DNA from: Streptococcus mitis
GTDB lineage: Bacteria > Bacillota > Bacilli > Lactobacillales > Streptococcaceae
Direction: 5' to 3'
NCBI RefSeq assembly: GCF_001579045.1
Contig: NZ_KQ970266.1
Span: forward strand, 1-64,000
Length of the DNA stretch: 64,000 nucleotides
Position 1 is the first letter of the stretch, and each line of letters opens with the position of its first letter. Made by a program: the position numbers and the translations under genes. Of the stretch, positions 8,273 through 18,733 are shown piece by piece. The notes under the pieces were generated by a model. The model had not been told where the DNA came from. It saw nothing but the letters and a program-made list of their open reading frames with translations, and searched no databases.

Positions 8273-8917
8273 ATGAAAGTATTAGTGACAGGTTTTGAGC
8301 CATTTGGAGGGGAAAAGGTTAATCCAGCTTTGGAGGCTGTTAAAGGTTTACCAGCTGAAATCCATGGTGCTGAGGTCCGTTGCCTAGAAGTGCCGACAGT
8401 CTTTCACAAATCGGCCCATGTATTGGAGGAAGAGATGAGTCATTATCAACCGGACTTTGTCCTTTGTATCGGCCAAGCAGGTGGAAGATCTAGCTTGACA
8501 CCTGAACGAGTGGCTATTAATCAAGACGATGCACGCATTCCTGATAATGATGGAAATCAACCGCTTGACCTTCCTATTCGTCCAGATGGTGCTCCGGCCT
8601 ACTTTAGTAGTTTGCCGATTAAAGCGATGGTCCAAGCTATAAAAAAAGAGGGCTTGCCGGCCTCTGTTTCCAATACGGCAGGGACTTTTGTCTGCAATCA
8701 TTTGATGTATCAGGCCCTCTATTTGGTAGAAAAGAAATTTCCACATGTTAAGGCAGGTTTTATGCATATTCCTTATATGATGGAACAGGTGGTGAATCGA
8801 CCTACAACTCCAGCTATGAGTTTAGTGGATATTAGGCGAGGGATAGAAGCAGCAATCGGGGCTATTATCGAACATGGAGATCAGGATCTCAAGTTGGTAG
8901 GTGGAGAAACTCATTGA
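8273..8917 (+). CDS. pcp: Pyrrolidone-carboxylate peptidase
   Basis: This cytosolic cysteine peptidase removes N-terminal pyroglutamate from peptides. I start it at 8273 (AAGGAG 9 bases upstream), which gives 214 residues and the conserved [19 protein letters not shown] start. An upstream in-frame ATG at 8216 would add 19 non-conserved residues. The catalytic triad is visible: Glu in PERVAIN, Cys in [13 protein letters not shown] and His in GFMHIPY. It appears monocistronic, facing a converging membrane-protein gene across a shared terminator. Confidence 0.95.
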   Translation: MKVLVTGFEPFGGEKVNPALEAVKGLPAEIHGAEVRCLEVPTVFHKSAHVLEEEMSHYQPDFVLCIGQAGGRSSLTPERVAINQDDARIPDNDGNQPLDLPIRPDGAPAYFSSLPIKAMVQAIKKEGLPASVSNTAGTFVCNHLMYQALYLVEKKFPHVKAGFMHIPYMMEQVVNRPTTPAMSLVDIRRGIEAAIGAIIEHGDQDLKLVGGETH

Positions 8918-8923
8918 TAGAAA

Positions 8924-8953
8924 AAAAGCTTGAGGGAAAACCTTCAAGCTTTT
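8924..8953. terminator. Bidirectional terminator between pcp and the DUF975 gene
   Basis: AAAAGCTTGA pairs with TCAAGCTTTT, plus inner GG/CC with a one-base bulge. T runs on both strands serve both converging genes; it overlaps the end of the minus-strand gene. Confidence 0.8.
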
Positions 8954-9801
8954 GGACGTTTTCGAGCCAGTACTGCTCGGTAAAAAATTATTTTATTGAT
9001 TTGAATGTAGGGTAGGAGTGAGAAACTAGCAATCCCAAAGGTAATCCAATTGAGGAAATACCAAGGAAGGAGTTGTAAGTCTAGGACAAAGCGTTGAAAT
9101 TTGTAGCCTTTCATCAGGAAACGGCTAGTCTTAAGGATTTGTCCTGGTTTAGCTTGTCCTAAGTCTAGGGTGTCACAGAGGAGAAATTCTACCTGAGAAT
9201 AGGCATAGTATTGTGGAATATAGAGACTATTTCCGACAATCATCAAGAGGATACTTGCTAGAAAATAGAGACCAAATGTCATGAGGAAACGTTCAGTTTC
9301 AACTGACGAGAGATCCAGATTGGGAAATTCAGGATGGATTGCAACGAATTTCTTTGCTAGAAAGCTACTGTAAAAAAGGAGGTAAATCCCAAGCAAACTA
9401 GGAATGCTCCATAAGAAGAGATAGAAACGTTTGAGAAGTAGAGTCAAAAAGGTTTGTGAAAAGTGTACTTCGTTAAAGAGAGTAAGACTATTTTTGACGG
9501 ATAGTTCTGTATCTGGATTCTTGATGAGTTTTAGGGTTGTATAGACTGAACTGGTTAGAAGAATAGCTCCGATAAAGGAGACTAATAGTGGAAAAAGGTA
9601 GGCTTGGAATACATGACTAAGTACGCTTAAAAAGGGTTGTTCTAAAACACTCTCGTTGATGCGCTCTAAGGGATTAAGAAAGCCAGACAATATGACCAGC
9701 ATGCTAGGTAAGAGATAGACGAGAAAGAGGCGGGGATTTTCAGCCTGAAATTGTCTGGCTTGCAGACGAACGGTTTTTAAATCAATTTTTGGGTATTTCA
9801 T
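8944..9801 (-). CDS. DUF975 family membrane protein
   Basis: This 285-residue protein has about five or six hydrophobic segments and the C-terminal pattern of DUF975 proteins (SRFLMKGYKFQRFVLDL, then a last membrane pair LLPWYFLNWITFGIASFSLLPY). It should sit in the cytoplasmic membrane. No enzymatic motif is seen and the family function is unknown. The ATG at 9801 is the first plausible start, just after the promoter region shared with tgt, which runs divergently 129 bases away. Confidence 0.75.
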   Translation of the reverse strand: MKYPKIDLKTVRLQARQFQAENPRLFLVYLLPSMLVILSGFLNPLERINESVLEQPFLSVLSHVFQAYLFPLLVSFIGAILLTSSVYTTLKLIKNPDTELSVKNSLTLFNEVHFSQTFLTLLLKRFYLFLWSIPSLLGIYLLFYSSFLAKKFVAIHPEFPNLDLSSVETERFLMTFGLYFLASILLMIVGNSLYIPQYYAYSQVEFLLCDTLDLGQAKPGQILKTSRFLMKGYKFQRFVLDLQLLPWYFLNWITFGIASFSLLPYIQINKIIFYRAVLARKRPKA

Positions 9802-9896
9802 TCTCTCATTATACCATAGTTCTTATACATAGTTCGTGACAGTTCCGGCTTTTTTTGATAAAATCATACAGTATGCCCTTGGGTACAAAGTATGAA

Positions 9897-9915
9897 CTGG
9901 GACTGTCTTTCCCAG
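9897..9915 (+). promoter_or_regulatory. Leader hairpin before tgt
   Basis: CTGGG (897-901) pairs with CCCAG (911-915) a few bases before the GGAGG ribosome site of tgt. It could modulate translation. I see no full preQ1 riboswitch, so this is weak. Confidence 0.25.
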
Positions 9916-9927
9916 CTTCGGAGGTAA

Positions 9928-11073
<1,146 letters not shown>

Positions 11074-11092
11074 AATGGAATTGATATAAGCT

Positions 11093-11122
11093 AAAAATCC
11101 TAAGTTTTCTCTTAGGATTTTT
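11093..11122 (+). terminator. tgt terminator
   Basis: AAAAATCCTAAG and CTTAGGATTTTT form a perfect 12-bp stem with a TTTTCT loop, followed by more T. Confidence 0.9.
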
Positions 11123-11173
11123 CTTCTTTTTTTGATAGAATAAAGTGTATAATGAAAGGGAGAATAAACTCGT

Positions 11174-12991
11174 ATGCGCATTAAATGGTTTTCCTTGATT
11201 AGGATTACAGGTTTACTACTGGTACTCTTGTATCATTTCTTTCAGACCATCTTTCCTGGAGGATTTTTCGGGGTAGATGTCTTTTTCACATTTTCAGGTT
11301 TCCTGATTACAGCTCTACTCATCGAAGAATTTTCTAAAAACTATGAGATTGATTTGATAGGATTTTTTAGGAGACGCTTTTATCGGATTGTGCCACCTGT
11401 GGTTTTGATGGTCTTGGTAACCATGCCCTTTACCTTCCTAGTTCGGCAAGATTATGTGGCTGGAATTGGCGGTCAGATTGCGGGTGTCTTAGGCTTTATG
11501 ACCAACTTCTATGAACTCCTAACAGGTGGGAGTTATGAATCTCAGTTCATTCCTCATTTGTTTGTTCATAATTGGAGCTTGGCTGTTGAGGTTCACTACT
11601 ATATTCTTTGGGGATTGGCAGTTTGGTTCTTATCCAAACAGGCTAAATCAAATGGTCAGTTGAGGGGAATGGTCTTTCTCTTGTCTGTTGCTGCCTTCTT
11701 GATTAGCTTCTTCTCCATGTTTATTGGTAGTTTTTTAGTGACCTCTTATTCCTCTGTTTACTTCTCCAGTTTAACTCATATCTATCCATTCTTTTTGGGA
11801 AGTGTGCTAGCAACGATTGTAGGTGTTCGTCAGATAACTTCTTTAGTTAAGCAGTTGGATAAAATCTGGGATTTACGCAAGACCCTTTTAGTTTTTGGAG
11901 GAGGTTTTGGCTTCTTACTCATTTTGACCTTCTTTGTCAAATTTACCTATCTCTTTGCCTATCTGATAGGCTTCTTGCTTGCCAGTCTTGCAGCCCTTGT
12001 TATGATTTTGGCGGCGCGTGTCTTACATGAAAAGACTCCTAATATACAGGAACCAAAGATTATCAGCTTTTTAGCGGATACTAGCTATGCAGTTTATCTC
12101 TTCCATTGGCCTTTCTATATCATTTTCTCACAGTTGACATCAAATCTTCTTGCTGTATTATTAACTTTGATTTTTTCTTATGGATTCGCCAGTCTTTCAT
12201 TTTATGTATTGGAACCTTGGATTGCAGGCAAGAACACACCTATTATACAAACCCTTCGTCCCTTGCCTTATATTCACGCAATTCTTGCAACAAGTACAGG
12301 AATCTTGGCCTTCATTGTCTTCTTAGTGACTTTCTTGGCACCACAAGTGGGAGCGTTTGAGACAGATTTGACTGTCAATGGTTTGAAGCAAGCTGCAACA
12401 AATATTGGCCAGACCAAGGTGATGGCAGAACGAGCAGAAGCTGATAGTTTAGGAATTGCTGATGGCACTATGTTAATTGGTGACTCGGTGGCTTTAAGGG
12501 CAAATACAGCCCTGCAGACAGCCCTTCCTGGAGCACAGATTAATGCACAAGTTAGCAGAACAACCAAGACTGCCAATGAAATCATGCTCAACAATAGCCA
12601 GAATAAATTTCTACCAAAGATGGTGGTTATTGCAACTGGGGTAAATAATCCTGAAAATTACAAGGAAGATTGGGATAGTATCGTAAAAAATCTTCCTAAG
12701 GGACACCATATGGTTTTGGTGACTCCTTATGAGGGAGATAAGACAAAAGAGACCTATGCAATCGTTGAGAAGGCGGCTGCCTATATGAGAGAATTGGCAG
12801 AGAAGACTCCTTATATCACGATAGCAGATTGGAATCAAGTTGCTAAGGAACATCCAGAGATCTGGACAGGAACAGACCAAGTCCATTTCGGAAGCGACAC
12901 TAGTAAAATTGAAGCCGGAGCTAAATTGTATGCAGAGACCATTGCTACAGCCTTGCAAGCAGCTCAAGACAAGCCAGTCAAATCAAAATAA
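11174..12991 (+). CDS. oatA: Acyltransferase-3 / SGNH protein, peptidoglycan O-acetyltransferase-like
   Basis: The 605-residue protein has an N-terminal acyltransferase-3 membrane domain (about residues 1-400, ten or eleven helices; RITGLLLVLLYHFF and GFFGVDVFFTFSGFLI) and an extracellular SGNH-hydrolase-like domain (about 430-590). In the latter, MLIGDSVALRAN supplies the Ser and TDQVHFG the Asp-His. This two-part design is that of OatA, which moves acetyl groups across the membrane onto MurNAc and so confers lysozyme resistance. I chose ATG 11174, after GGGAGA. A surface-glycan target is possible, so the symbol is likely rather than certain. Confidence 0.82.
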   Translation: MRIKWFSLIRITGLLLVLLYHFFQTIFPGGFFGVDVFFTFSGFLITALLIEEFSKNYEIDLIGFFRRRFYRIVPPVVLMVLVTMPFTFLVRQDYVAGIGGQIAGVLGFMTNFYELLTGGSYESQFIPHLFVHNWSLAVEVHYYILWGLAVWFLSKQAKSNGQLRGMVFLLSVAAFLISFFSMFIGSFLVTSYSSVYFSSLTHIYPFFLGSVLATIVGVRQITSLVKQLDKIWDLRKTLLVFGGGFGFLLILTFFVKFTYLFAYLIGFLLASLAALVMILAARVLHEKTPNIQEPKIISFLADTSYAVYLFHWPFYIIFSQLTSNLLAVLLTLIFSYGFASLSFYVLEPWIAGKNTPIIQTLRPLPYIHAILATSTGILAFIVFLVTFLAPQVGAFETDLTVNGLKQAATNIGQTKVMAERAEADSLGIADGTMLIGDSVALRANTALQTALPGAQINAQVSRTTKTANEIMLNNSQNKFLPKMVVIATGVNNPENYKEDWDSIVKNLPKGHHMVLVTPYEGDKTKETYAIVEKAAAYMRELAEKTPYITIADWNQVAKEHPEIWTGTDQVHFGSDTSKIEAGAKLYAETIATALQAAQDKPVKSK

Positions 12992-13007
12992 CTTGTATTA
13001 AAAAGAG

Positions 13008-13033
13008 AAGAGTTGGAGAAATCCAGCTCTTTT
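13008..13033 (+). terminator. Terminator after the OatA-like gene
   Basis: AAGAGTTGGA (008-017) pairs with TCCAGCTCTT (022-031) over 10 bp with a GAAA loop; TTTT follows. Confidence 0.78.
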
Positions 13034-13142
13034 AAAATATCTCTAGAAAATAGGTCTATACCATTTACAAATGAATCAGAAAGGTTTATAATGTAATTGA
13101 CATAATAAATATCAAAAGTAATCTTTTAAGGAGGTCATTATT

Positions 13143-14294
13143 ATGCCTAATTACGTTAAAGCGGATCAGTTTTTCTATCCATTTGGCATTCGTCGCGGTG
13201 GGTACTTAGAACTTGTTGATGGCAAATTTGGGAAACATGTGGATCAAATTCCTGAAGGAGCAGAGGTTCTTGACTATACTGGTTATAGCATTGCACCAGG
13301 TCTTGTGGATACTCATATTCATGGATATGCAGGTGTAGATGTGATGGACAACAACATTGAAGGTACATTGCATACTATGAGTGAAGGACTTCTTAGTACC
13401 GGTGTTACCAGTTTCTTGCCCACAACTTTAACAGCCACTTATGAGCAATTGCTTGCAGTCACTGAAAATCTTGGGAACCATTATAAAGAAGCAACAGGTG
13501 CTAAGATTCGTGGGATTTATTATGAAGGTCCATATTTCACAGAAACTTTTAAGGGGGCACAAAATCCAACTTATATGAGAGACCCGGGTGTTGAGGAGTT
13601 TCATTCTTGGCAGGATGCTGCAAAAGGGATGCTAAATAAAATCGCTATTGCACCAGAACGTGATGGGGTGGAAGATTTTGTACGTACTATTACAGGTGAA
13701 GGTGTGACAGTTGCACTTGGGCACTCAGATGCGACATTTGAACAAGCTAAGAAGGCAGTTGATGCTGGAGCTAGTGTATGGGTACATGCCTATAATGGGA
13801 TGCGTGGTTTAACACACCGCGAACTAGGTATGGTAGGAGCTATGTATGAGCTCCCACATACTTACGCAGAATTGATTTGTGATGGTTATCACGTAGATCC
13901 AAAAGCTTGTGAGATTTTACTTAAGCAAAAGGGGACAGAAAACATCGCTCTTATTACGGACTGTATGACAGCTGGTGGGCTTGAAGACGGTGACTATATG
14001 TTGGGAGAATTCCCTGTTGTAGTAGCAAATGGAACTGCACGTCTCAAATCTACTGGTAATTTGGCAGGTTCTATCCTCAAACTTAAAGATGGTATGAGAA
14101 ATGTAGTCGAGTGGGGTATTGCGAATCCGCATGAAGCAGTCATGATGGCCAGCCTCAACCCAGCTAAATCCGTTCACATTGACGATGTCTGTGGTCAAAT
14201 CCGTGAAGGCTACGACGCAGACTTTATCGTATTAGATAAAGATTTGGAATTGGTAGCAACCTACCTAGACGGTGTGAAACGTTATCAAGCATAA
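13143..14294 (+). CDS. nagA: N-acetylglucosamine-6-phosphate deacetylase
   Basis: NagA removes acetate from GlcNAc-6-phosphate, feeding amino sugars to glycolysis or wall synthesis. The 383-residue protein has the amidohydrolase metal motif DTHIHGYAGVDVMD near residue 55, a metal-bridging Glu in YYEGPYF, His-containing segments ALGHSDATFEQA and WVHAYNGM, and the catalytic Asp in LITDCMTAGG. AAGGAGG precedes the ATG by 8 bases. It has its own terminator and no operon partner. Confidence 0.95.
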   Translation: MPNYVKADQFFYPFGIRRGGYLELVDGKFGKHVDQIPEGAEVLDYTGYSIAPGLVDTHIHGYAGVDVMDNNIEGTLHTMSEGLLSTGVTSFLPTTLTATYEQLLAVTENLGNHYKEATGAKIRGIYYEGPYFTETFKGAQNPTYMRDPGVEEFHSWQDAAKGMLNKIAIAPERDGVEDFVRTITGEGVTVALGHSDATFEQAKKAVDAGASVWVHAYNGMRGLTHRELGMVGAMYELPHTYAELICDGYHVDPKACEILLKQKGTENIALITDCMTAGGLEDGDYMLGEFPVVVANGTARLKSTGNLAGSILKLKDGMRNVVEWGIANPHEAVMMASLNPAKSVHIDDVCGQIREGYDADFIVLDKDLELVATYLDGVKRYQA

Positions 14295-14334
14295 GATAAA
14301 AAAGCAGAAGTTAGACTAGCTTCTGTTTTTTTAT
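14295..14334 (+). terminator. nagA terminator
   Basis: CAGAAG (305-310) pairs with CTTCTG (320-325), extended by an A-run/T-run; seven T follow the stem. Confidence 0.85.
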
Positions 14335-14454
14335 CTATATTGCTTTACCGGTAAATAAAAAAGTTAAAAAAATCACAAAAAATCTTGAAGAAACAAATGA
14401 AAGGGTTTACAATTATATTATAAATAGTACAAATAAAAAACGGAGGAGTACTTT

Positions 14455-15513
14455 ATGAAAGCCTATACTTATGTTAAACCAGGACTTGCTTCTTTTGTTG
14501 ATGTAGACAAACCAGTTATTCGCAAGCCAACAGACGCTATTGTGCGTATCGTAAAAACTACTATTTGTGGAACAGACCTCCATATTATCAAAGGGGATGT
14601 TCCTGCTTGCCAAAGTGGTACCATTCTTGGTCACGAAGGGATTGGGATTGTTGAAGAAGTTGGAGAAGGAGTTTCGAACTTCAAAAAAGGCGATAAGGTC
14701 TTGATTTCTTGTGTCTGTGCCTGTGGTAAATGCTACTACTGTAAAAAAGGAATCTATGCCCACTGTGAAGACGAAGGAGGCTGGATTTTTGGTCACTTGA
14801 TTGATGGTATGCAGGCTGAATATCTACGTGTCCCTCATGCAGATAACACTCTTTACCACACTCCAGAAGACTTGTCAGACGAAGCCTTGGTTATGCTATC
14901 AGACATTCTACCTACTGGATATGAAATTGGTGTCTTAAAAGGGAAAGTAGAACCTGGTTGTAGCGTAGCCATTATTGGTTCAGGACCAGTTGGATTGGCT
15001 GCTCTTTTGACAGCTCAATTCTATTCACCAGCTAAATTGATTATGGTGGATTTAGACGATAACCGCTTGGAAACTGCTGTATCATTTGGTGCGACTCATA
15101 AGATTAATTCTTCAGACCCTGAAAAAGCCATTAAAGAAATTTATGATTTGACAGATGGTCGTGGTGTGGATGTTGCTATCGAAGCTGTTGGTATTCCTGC
15201 AACATTTGATTTCTGTCAAAAGATTATCGGTATAGACGGAACAGTTGCCAACTGTGGTGTACATGGTAAACCAGTTGAATTCGATTTAGACAAACTTTGG
15301 ATTCGCAACATCAATGTAACAACTGGTTTGGTATCTACAAATACGACTCCACAATTGTTGAAAGCACTTGAAAGTCATAAGATTGAACCAGAAAAATTGG
15401 TAACTCATTATTTCAAACTCAGTGAAATTGAAAAAGCCTACGAAGTCTTCAGTAAGGCAGCAGACCACCATGCCATTAAGGTCATTATCGAAAACGATAT
15501 TTCAGAAGCTTAA
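14455..15513 (+). CDS. Zinc-dependent alcohol dehydrogenase
   Basis: A 352-residue medium-chain dehydrogenase/reductase. The catalytic zinc ligands are Cys near 38 (TTICGTDLH) and the His-Glu of GHEGIGIV. The structural zinc lobe CVCACGKCYYCKKGIYAHC has the expected Cys pattern. The NAD-binding loop is IIGSGPVGLAA, near residue 175. It should interconvert an alcohol and an aldehyde or ketone in the cytosol, but the substrate is not evident. CGGAGGAG lies upstream. It is flanked by terminators on both sides, so it is transcribed alone. Confidence 0.92.
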   Translation: MKAYTYVKPGLASFVDVDKPVIRKPTDAIVRIVKTTICGTDLHIIKGDVPACQSGTILGHEGIGIVEEVGEGVSNFKKGDKVLISCVCACGKCYYCKKGIYAHCEDEGGWIFGHLIDGMQAEYLRVPHADNTLYHTPEDLSDEALVMLSDILPTGYEIGVLKGKVEPGCSVAIIGSGPVGLAALLTAQFYSPAKLIMVDLDDNRLETAVSFGATHKINSSDPEKAIKEIYDLTDGRGVDVAIEAVGIPATFDFCQKIIGIDGTVANCGVHGKPVEFDLDKLWIRNINVTTGLVSTNTTPQLLKALESHKIEPEKLVTHYFKLSEIEKAYEVFSKAADHHAIKVIIENDISEA

Positions 15514-15552
15514 GTAGTAAAAAGATTTTGGAACATAAGCACATAGAAATTC

Positions 15553-15580
15553 AGTCATCCATCAGATGGCTGGATTTTTT
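15553..15580 (+). terminator. Terminator after the zinc dehydrogenase gene
   Basis: CCAT-CAG-ATGG with imperfect outer pairing (CA/TG) is followed by six T. Confidence 0.55.
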
Positions 15581-15657
15581 ATCAAAAAATTAAGAGATGA
15601 GCATATTTCTTTCCTTGTCTGGCGGAATTGGTTATAATATACGGTACAAAGGAATGA

Positions 15658-16029
15658 ATGAATATGTATCGTGTTATAGAAATGTACGGAGATTTTGAAC
15701 CTTGGTGGTTCTTAGAAGGTTGGGAAGAAGATATTGTAGCAAGTAGAAAATTTGACCAGTATTATGATGCTCTCAAATACTACAAAACTTGCTGGTTTAG
15801 ATTGGAACAAGAATCCCCTCTTTATAAAAGCAGAAGTGACTTGATGACCATTTTTTGGGATCCAGAAGACCAACGCTGGTGTGATGAATGTGATGAGTAT
15901 TTACAACAATACCATTCTTTGGCTCTTTTACAGGATGAGCAGGTTATCCCAGATGAAAAACTACGTCCAGGCTATGAAAAACAAACTGGTCAGGAAAGGC
16001 ACCGTTCTTGCCGTATGAAATTAAGATAG
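15658..16029 (+). CDS. DUF1033 family protein
   Basis: The 123-residue protein begins YRVIEMYGDFEPWWF.EGWEEDI, the signature of DUF1033. It is acidic and Trp/Tyr rich, without signal peptide or membrane helices. In streptococci the gene commonly precedes comGA, as here, but it has its own TATAAT (15633-15638) and a terminator before the competence box, so it is probably not part of the competence regulon. I use ATG 15658, 5 bases after AAAGG; ATG 15664 is possible. Function unknown. Confidence 0.82.
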   Translation: MNMYRVIEMYGDFEPWWFLEGWEEDIVASRKFDQYYDALKYYKTCWFRLEQESPLYKSRSDLMTIFWDPEDQRWCDECDEYLQQYHSLALLQDEQVIPDEKLRPGYEKQTGQERHRSCRMKLR

Positions 16030-16031
16030 AG

Positions 16032-16067
16032 AAAAAGTAACTTTTTTGGAGTTGCTTTTTTTATTTT
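16032..16067 (+). terminator. Terminator after the DUF1033 gene
   Basis: AAAAAGTAAC (032-041) pairs with GTTGCTTTTT (051-060), one G-T pair; more T follow. It separates this gene from the comG promoter. Confidence 0.8.
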
Positions 16068-16077
16068 TCCAATTCTT

Positions 16078-16085
16078 TGCGAATA
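16078..16085 (+). promoter_or_regulatory. ComX (SigX) box of the comG operon
   Basis: TGCGAATA matches the competence sigma-factor box (consensus TACGAATA) preceded by a T-rich stretch, 21 bases before the comGA start. It implies late-competence transcription of comGA-comGG driven by ComX, whose gene starts at 63565. Confidence 0.88.
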
Positions 16086-16105
16086 GTATAGGTGAGGAGG
16101 TAAGT

Positions 16106-17047
16106 ATGGTTCAAGAAATTGCACAAGAAATCATTCGTTCGGCTCGGAAAAAAGGGGCGCAGGATATTTATTTTGTCCCTAAGTTAGACGCCTATGAGCT
16201 TCATATGAGGGTCGGAGACGAGCGCTGTAAAATCGGTTGTTATGATTTTGAAAAGTTTGCGGCCGTCATCAGTCACTTTAAGTTTGTGGCGGGTATGAAT
16301 GTGGGAGAAAAGCGACGTAGTCAGCTTGGTTCCTGCGACTATGCCTATGATGATAAGATGGCGTCCCTACGTCTATCTACTGTAGGTGATTATCGAGGGC
16401 ACGAGAGTTTAGTTATTCGCTTGTTGCACGATGAGGAGCAGGATTTGCATTTTTGGTTTCAGGATATTGAAGAACTGGGTAAGCAGTACAGGCAACGTGG
16501 TCTCTATCTCTTTGCTGGTCCAGTCGGAAGTGGCAAGACGACCTTGATGCACGAATTAGCCAAGTCTCTCTTTAAAGGACAGCAAGTTATGTCCATCGAA
16601 GATCCTGTAGAAATCAAGCAGGACGACATGCTTCAGTTGCAGTTGAACGAAGCAATCGGGTTGACCTATGAAAATCTCATCAAGCTTTCCTTACGTCATC
16701 GACCGGACCTCTTGATTATCGGAGAAATTCGGGACAGCGAGACGGCGCGTGCAGTGGTCAGAGCTAGTTTGACAGGTGCGACAGTCTTTTCAACCATTCA
16801 TGCCAAGAGTATTCGAGGTGTTTATGAACGCCTGCTGGAGTTGGGTGTGAGTGAGGAGGAATTGGCAGTCGTTCTGCAAGGAGTCTGCTACCAGAGATTA
16901 ATTGGGGGAGGAGGAATTGTTGACTTTGCAAACAAAGACTATCAAGAACACCAGCCAACTAGCTGGAATGCACAGATTGACCAGCTTCTTAAAGATGGAC
17001 ATATCACAAGTCTTCAGGCTGAAACGGAAAAAATTAGCTACAGCTAA
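16106..17047 (+). CDS. comGA: Competence pilus ATPase ComGA
   Basis: This 313-residue traffic ATPase powers assembly of the type IV-like transformation pilus from the cytosolic side. It contains Walker A GPVGSGKTT (about residue 137), the Asp-box SIEDPVEI, Walker B LLIIGEIRD and the His-box ATVFSTIHAKS. I start at 16106, where GAGGAGG precedes MVQEIAQ; the in-frame ATG at 16046 lies upstream of the ComX box and cannot be used. It is first in a seven-gene operon with overlapping genes. Equivalent names: cglA, comYA. Confidence 0.95.
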   Translation: MVQEIAQEIIRSARKKGAQDIYFVPKLDAYELHMRVGDERCKIGCYDFEKFAAVISHFKFVAGMNVGEKRRSQLGSCDYAYDDKMASLRLSTVGDYRGHESLVIRLLHDEEQDLHFWFQDIEELGKQYRQRGLYLFAGPVGSGKTTLMHELAKSLFKGQQVMSIEDPVEIKQDDMLQLQLNEAIGLTYENLIKLSLRHRPDLLIIGEIRDSETARAVVRASLTGATVFSTIHAKSIRGVYERLLELGVSEEELAVVLQGVCYQRLIGGGGIVDFANKDYQEHQPTSWNAQIDQLLKDGHITSLQAETEKISYS

Positions 17048-18011
17048 GCAAAAAAATATCATCACCCTGTTTAACAATCTCTTTTCCAGCGGTTTTCATC
17101 TGGTGGAGACCATCTCCTTTTTAGATAGGAGTGCCTTGTTGGACAAGCAGTGTGTGATCCAGATGCGTGCGGGCTTGTCTCAGGGGAAATCATTTTCAGA
17201 AATGATGGACAGTTTGGGATTTTCAAGTGTCATTGTCACTCAGTTATCCCTAGCGGAAGTCCATGGAAATCTCCACCTGAGTTTGGGAAAGATAGAAGAG
17301 TATCTAGACAATCTGGCCAAGGTCAAGAAAAAATTAATTGAAGTAGCGACCTATCCCTTGATTTTGCTGGGTTTTCTTCTCCTAATCATGCTGGGGCTAC
17401 GGAACTACCTACTACCACAACTGGATAGTAGCAATATTGCTACCCAAATTATCGGCAATCTGCCACAAATCTTTCTAGGAATAGTAGGCTTTGTTTCAGT
17501 TGGTGTCCTTTTAGCACTCACTTTTTATAAAAGAAGTTCGAAGATGCGCGTCTTTTCTATCCTAGCACGCATTCCTTTTCTTGGAATCTTTGTGCAGACC
17601 TATTTGACAGCCTATTATGCGCGTGAGTGGGGGAATATGATTTCGCAAGGGCTGGAGTTGACGCAGATTTTTCATATCATGCAGGAACAAGGTTCCCAGC
17701 TCTTTAAAGAAATCGGTCAAGATCTGGCTCAAGCCCTGCAAAATGGTCGAGAATTTTCTCAAACTATAGGAACCTATCCTTTCTTTAAGAAAGAGTTGAG
17801 TCTCATCATCGAGTATGGGGAAGTCAAGTCCAAGCTGGGGAGTGAGTTGGAAATCTATGCTGAAAAAACTTGGGAAGCCTTTTTTACCCGAGTCAATCGC
17901 ACCATGAATCTGGTGCAGCCACTGGTTTTTATCTTTGTGGCTCTGATTATCGTTTTACTTTATGCGGCAATGCTCATGCCCATGTATCAAAATATGGAGG
18001 TAAATTTTTAA
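16995..18011 (+). CDS. comGB: Competence pilus membrane protein ComGB
   Basis: The 338-residue polytopic protein of the GspF/PilC family is the inner-membrane platform on which ComGA acts. Two GspF repeats are visible, each ending in a hydrophobic pair (about residues 115-140 and 305-330; the last is LVFIFVALIIVLLYAAMLMPMY). I place the start at 16995 (MDISQVFRLKRKK), inside the end of comGA by 53 bases, indicating translational coupling. An upstream in-frame ATG at 16902 would add 31 residues unlike the family. Confidence 0.93.
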   Translation: MDISQVFRLKRKKLATAKQKNIITLFNNLFSSGFHLVETISFLDRSALLDKQCVIQMRAGLSQGKSFSEMMDSLGFSSVIVTQLSLAEVHGNLHLSLGKIEEYLDNLAKVKKKLIEVATYPLILLGFLLLIMLGLRNYLLPQLDSSNIATQIIGNLPQIFLGIVGFVSVGVLLALTFYKRSSKMRVFSILARIPFLGIFVQTYLTAYYAREWGNMISQGLELTQIFHIMQEQGSQLFKEIGQDLAQALQNGREFSQTIGTYPFFKKELSLIIEYGEVKSKLGSELEIYAEKTWEAFFTRVNRTMNLVQPLVFIFVALIIVLLYAAMLMPMYQNMEVNF

Positions 18012-18012
18012 A

Positions 18013-18336
18013 ATGAAAAAAATGATGACATTCTTGAAAAAAGCGAAGGTTAAAGCTTTTACACTTGTGGAAATGTTGGTGGTCTTGCTCATCATCAGCG
18101 TGCTTCTCTTGCTCTTTGTACCTAATTTGACCAAGCAAAAAGAGGCGGTCAATGACAAAGGAAAAGCTGCTGTTGTTAAGGTGGTAGAAAGCCAGGCAGA
18201 GCTTTATAGTTTGAATAAAAACGAAGAGGCTACTCTAAGCAAATTACAAGCAGATGATCGCATCACAGAAGAGCAAGCTAAAGCTTATAAAGAATATCAT
18301 GCAAAACAAAATAAGACTCAAACGGTCGCGGATTAA
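18013..18336 (+). CDS. comGC: Major competence pseudopilin ComGC
   Basis: The 107-residue main pilus subunit has the type IV prepilin motif: a short basic leader, then KAFTLVEMLVVLLIISVLLLL, with processing expected between Ala and Phe and the Glu at position +5. The rest is a small charged domain rich in Lys and Glu. It begins 1 base after the comGB stop. AGGTAAATTTTTAA supplies the ribosome site. Processing by ComC prepilin peptidase is expected, though that gene is not in this window. Confidence 0.95.
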   Translation: MKKMMTFLKKAKVKAFTLVEMLVVLLIISVLLLLFVPNLTKQKEAVNDKGKAAVVKVVESQAELYSLNKNEEATLSKLQADDRITEEQAKAYKEYHAKQNKTQTVAD

Positions 18337-18733
18337 GGCCTTTACCATGCTGGAAAGCCTCTTGGTTTTGGGTCTTGTGAGTATCCTTGCCTTGGGCTTG
18401 TCAGGCTCTGTCCAGTCCACTTTTGCGGCGGTAGAGGAGCAGATTTTCTTTATGGAGTTTGAAGAACTCTATCGGGAAACTCAAAAACGCAGTGTAGCCA
18501 GTCAGCAAAAGACTAGTCTGAACTTAGATGGGCAGACGATTGGCAATGGCAGTCAAAAGTTGACAGTTCCTAAAGGAATTCAGGCACCATCAGGCCAAAA
18601 CATTACATTTGACCGAGCTGGGGGCAATTCGTCTCTGGCTAAGGTTGAATTTCAGACCAGCAAAGGAGCGATTCGTTATCAATTATATCTAGGAAATGGA
18701 AAAATTAAACGCATTAAGGAAACAAAAAATTAG
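18299..18733 (+). CDS. comGD: Minor competence pseudopilin ComGD
   Basis: A 144-residue minor pilin with the prepilin motif IKAFTMLESLLVLGLVS after a basic leader. The globular domain is Ser/Gln/Gly rich. I start at 18299 (MQNKIRLKRSR), overlapping comGC by 38 bases, which gives the short basic leader expected for prepilins; the in-frame ATG at 18254 would add 15 residues. Equivalent names: cglD, comYD. Confidence 0.92.
   Translation: MQNKIRLKRSRIKAFTMLESLLVLGLVSILALGLSGSVQSTFAAVEEQIFFMEFEELYRETQKRSVASQQKTSLNLDGQTIGNGSQKLTVPKGIQAPSGQNITFDRAGGNSSLAKVEFQTSKGAIRYQLYLGNGKIKRIKETKN

Noticed and set aside
9897-9915. A preQ1 riboswitch before tgt.
   Set aside because: Only a 5-bp stem is present; the conserved pseudoknot bases are not recognisable.
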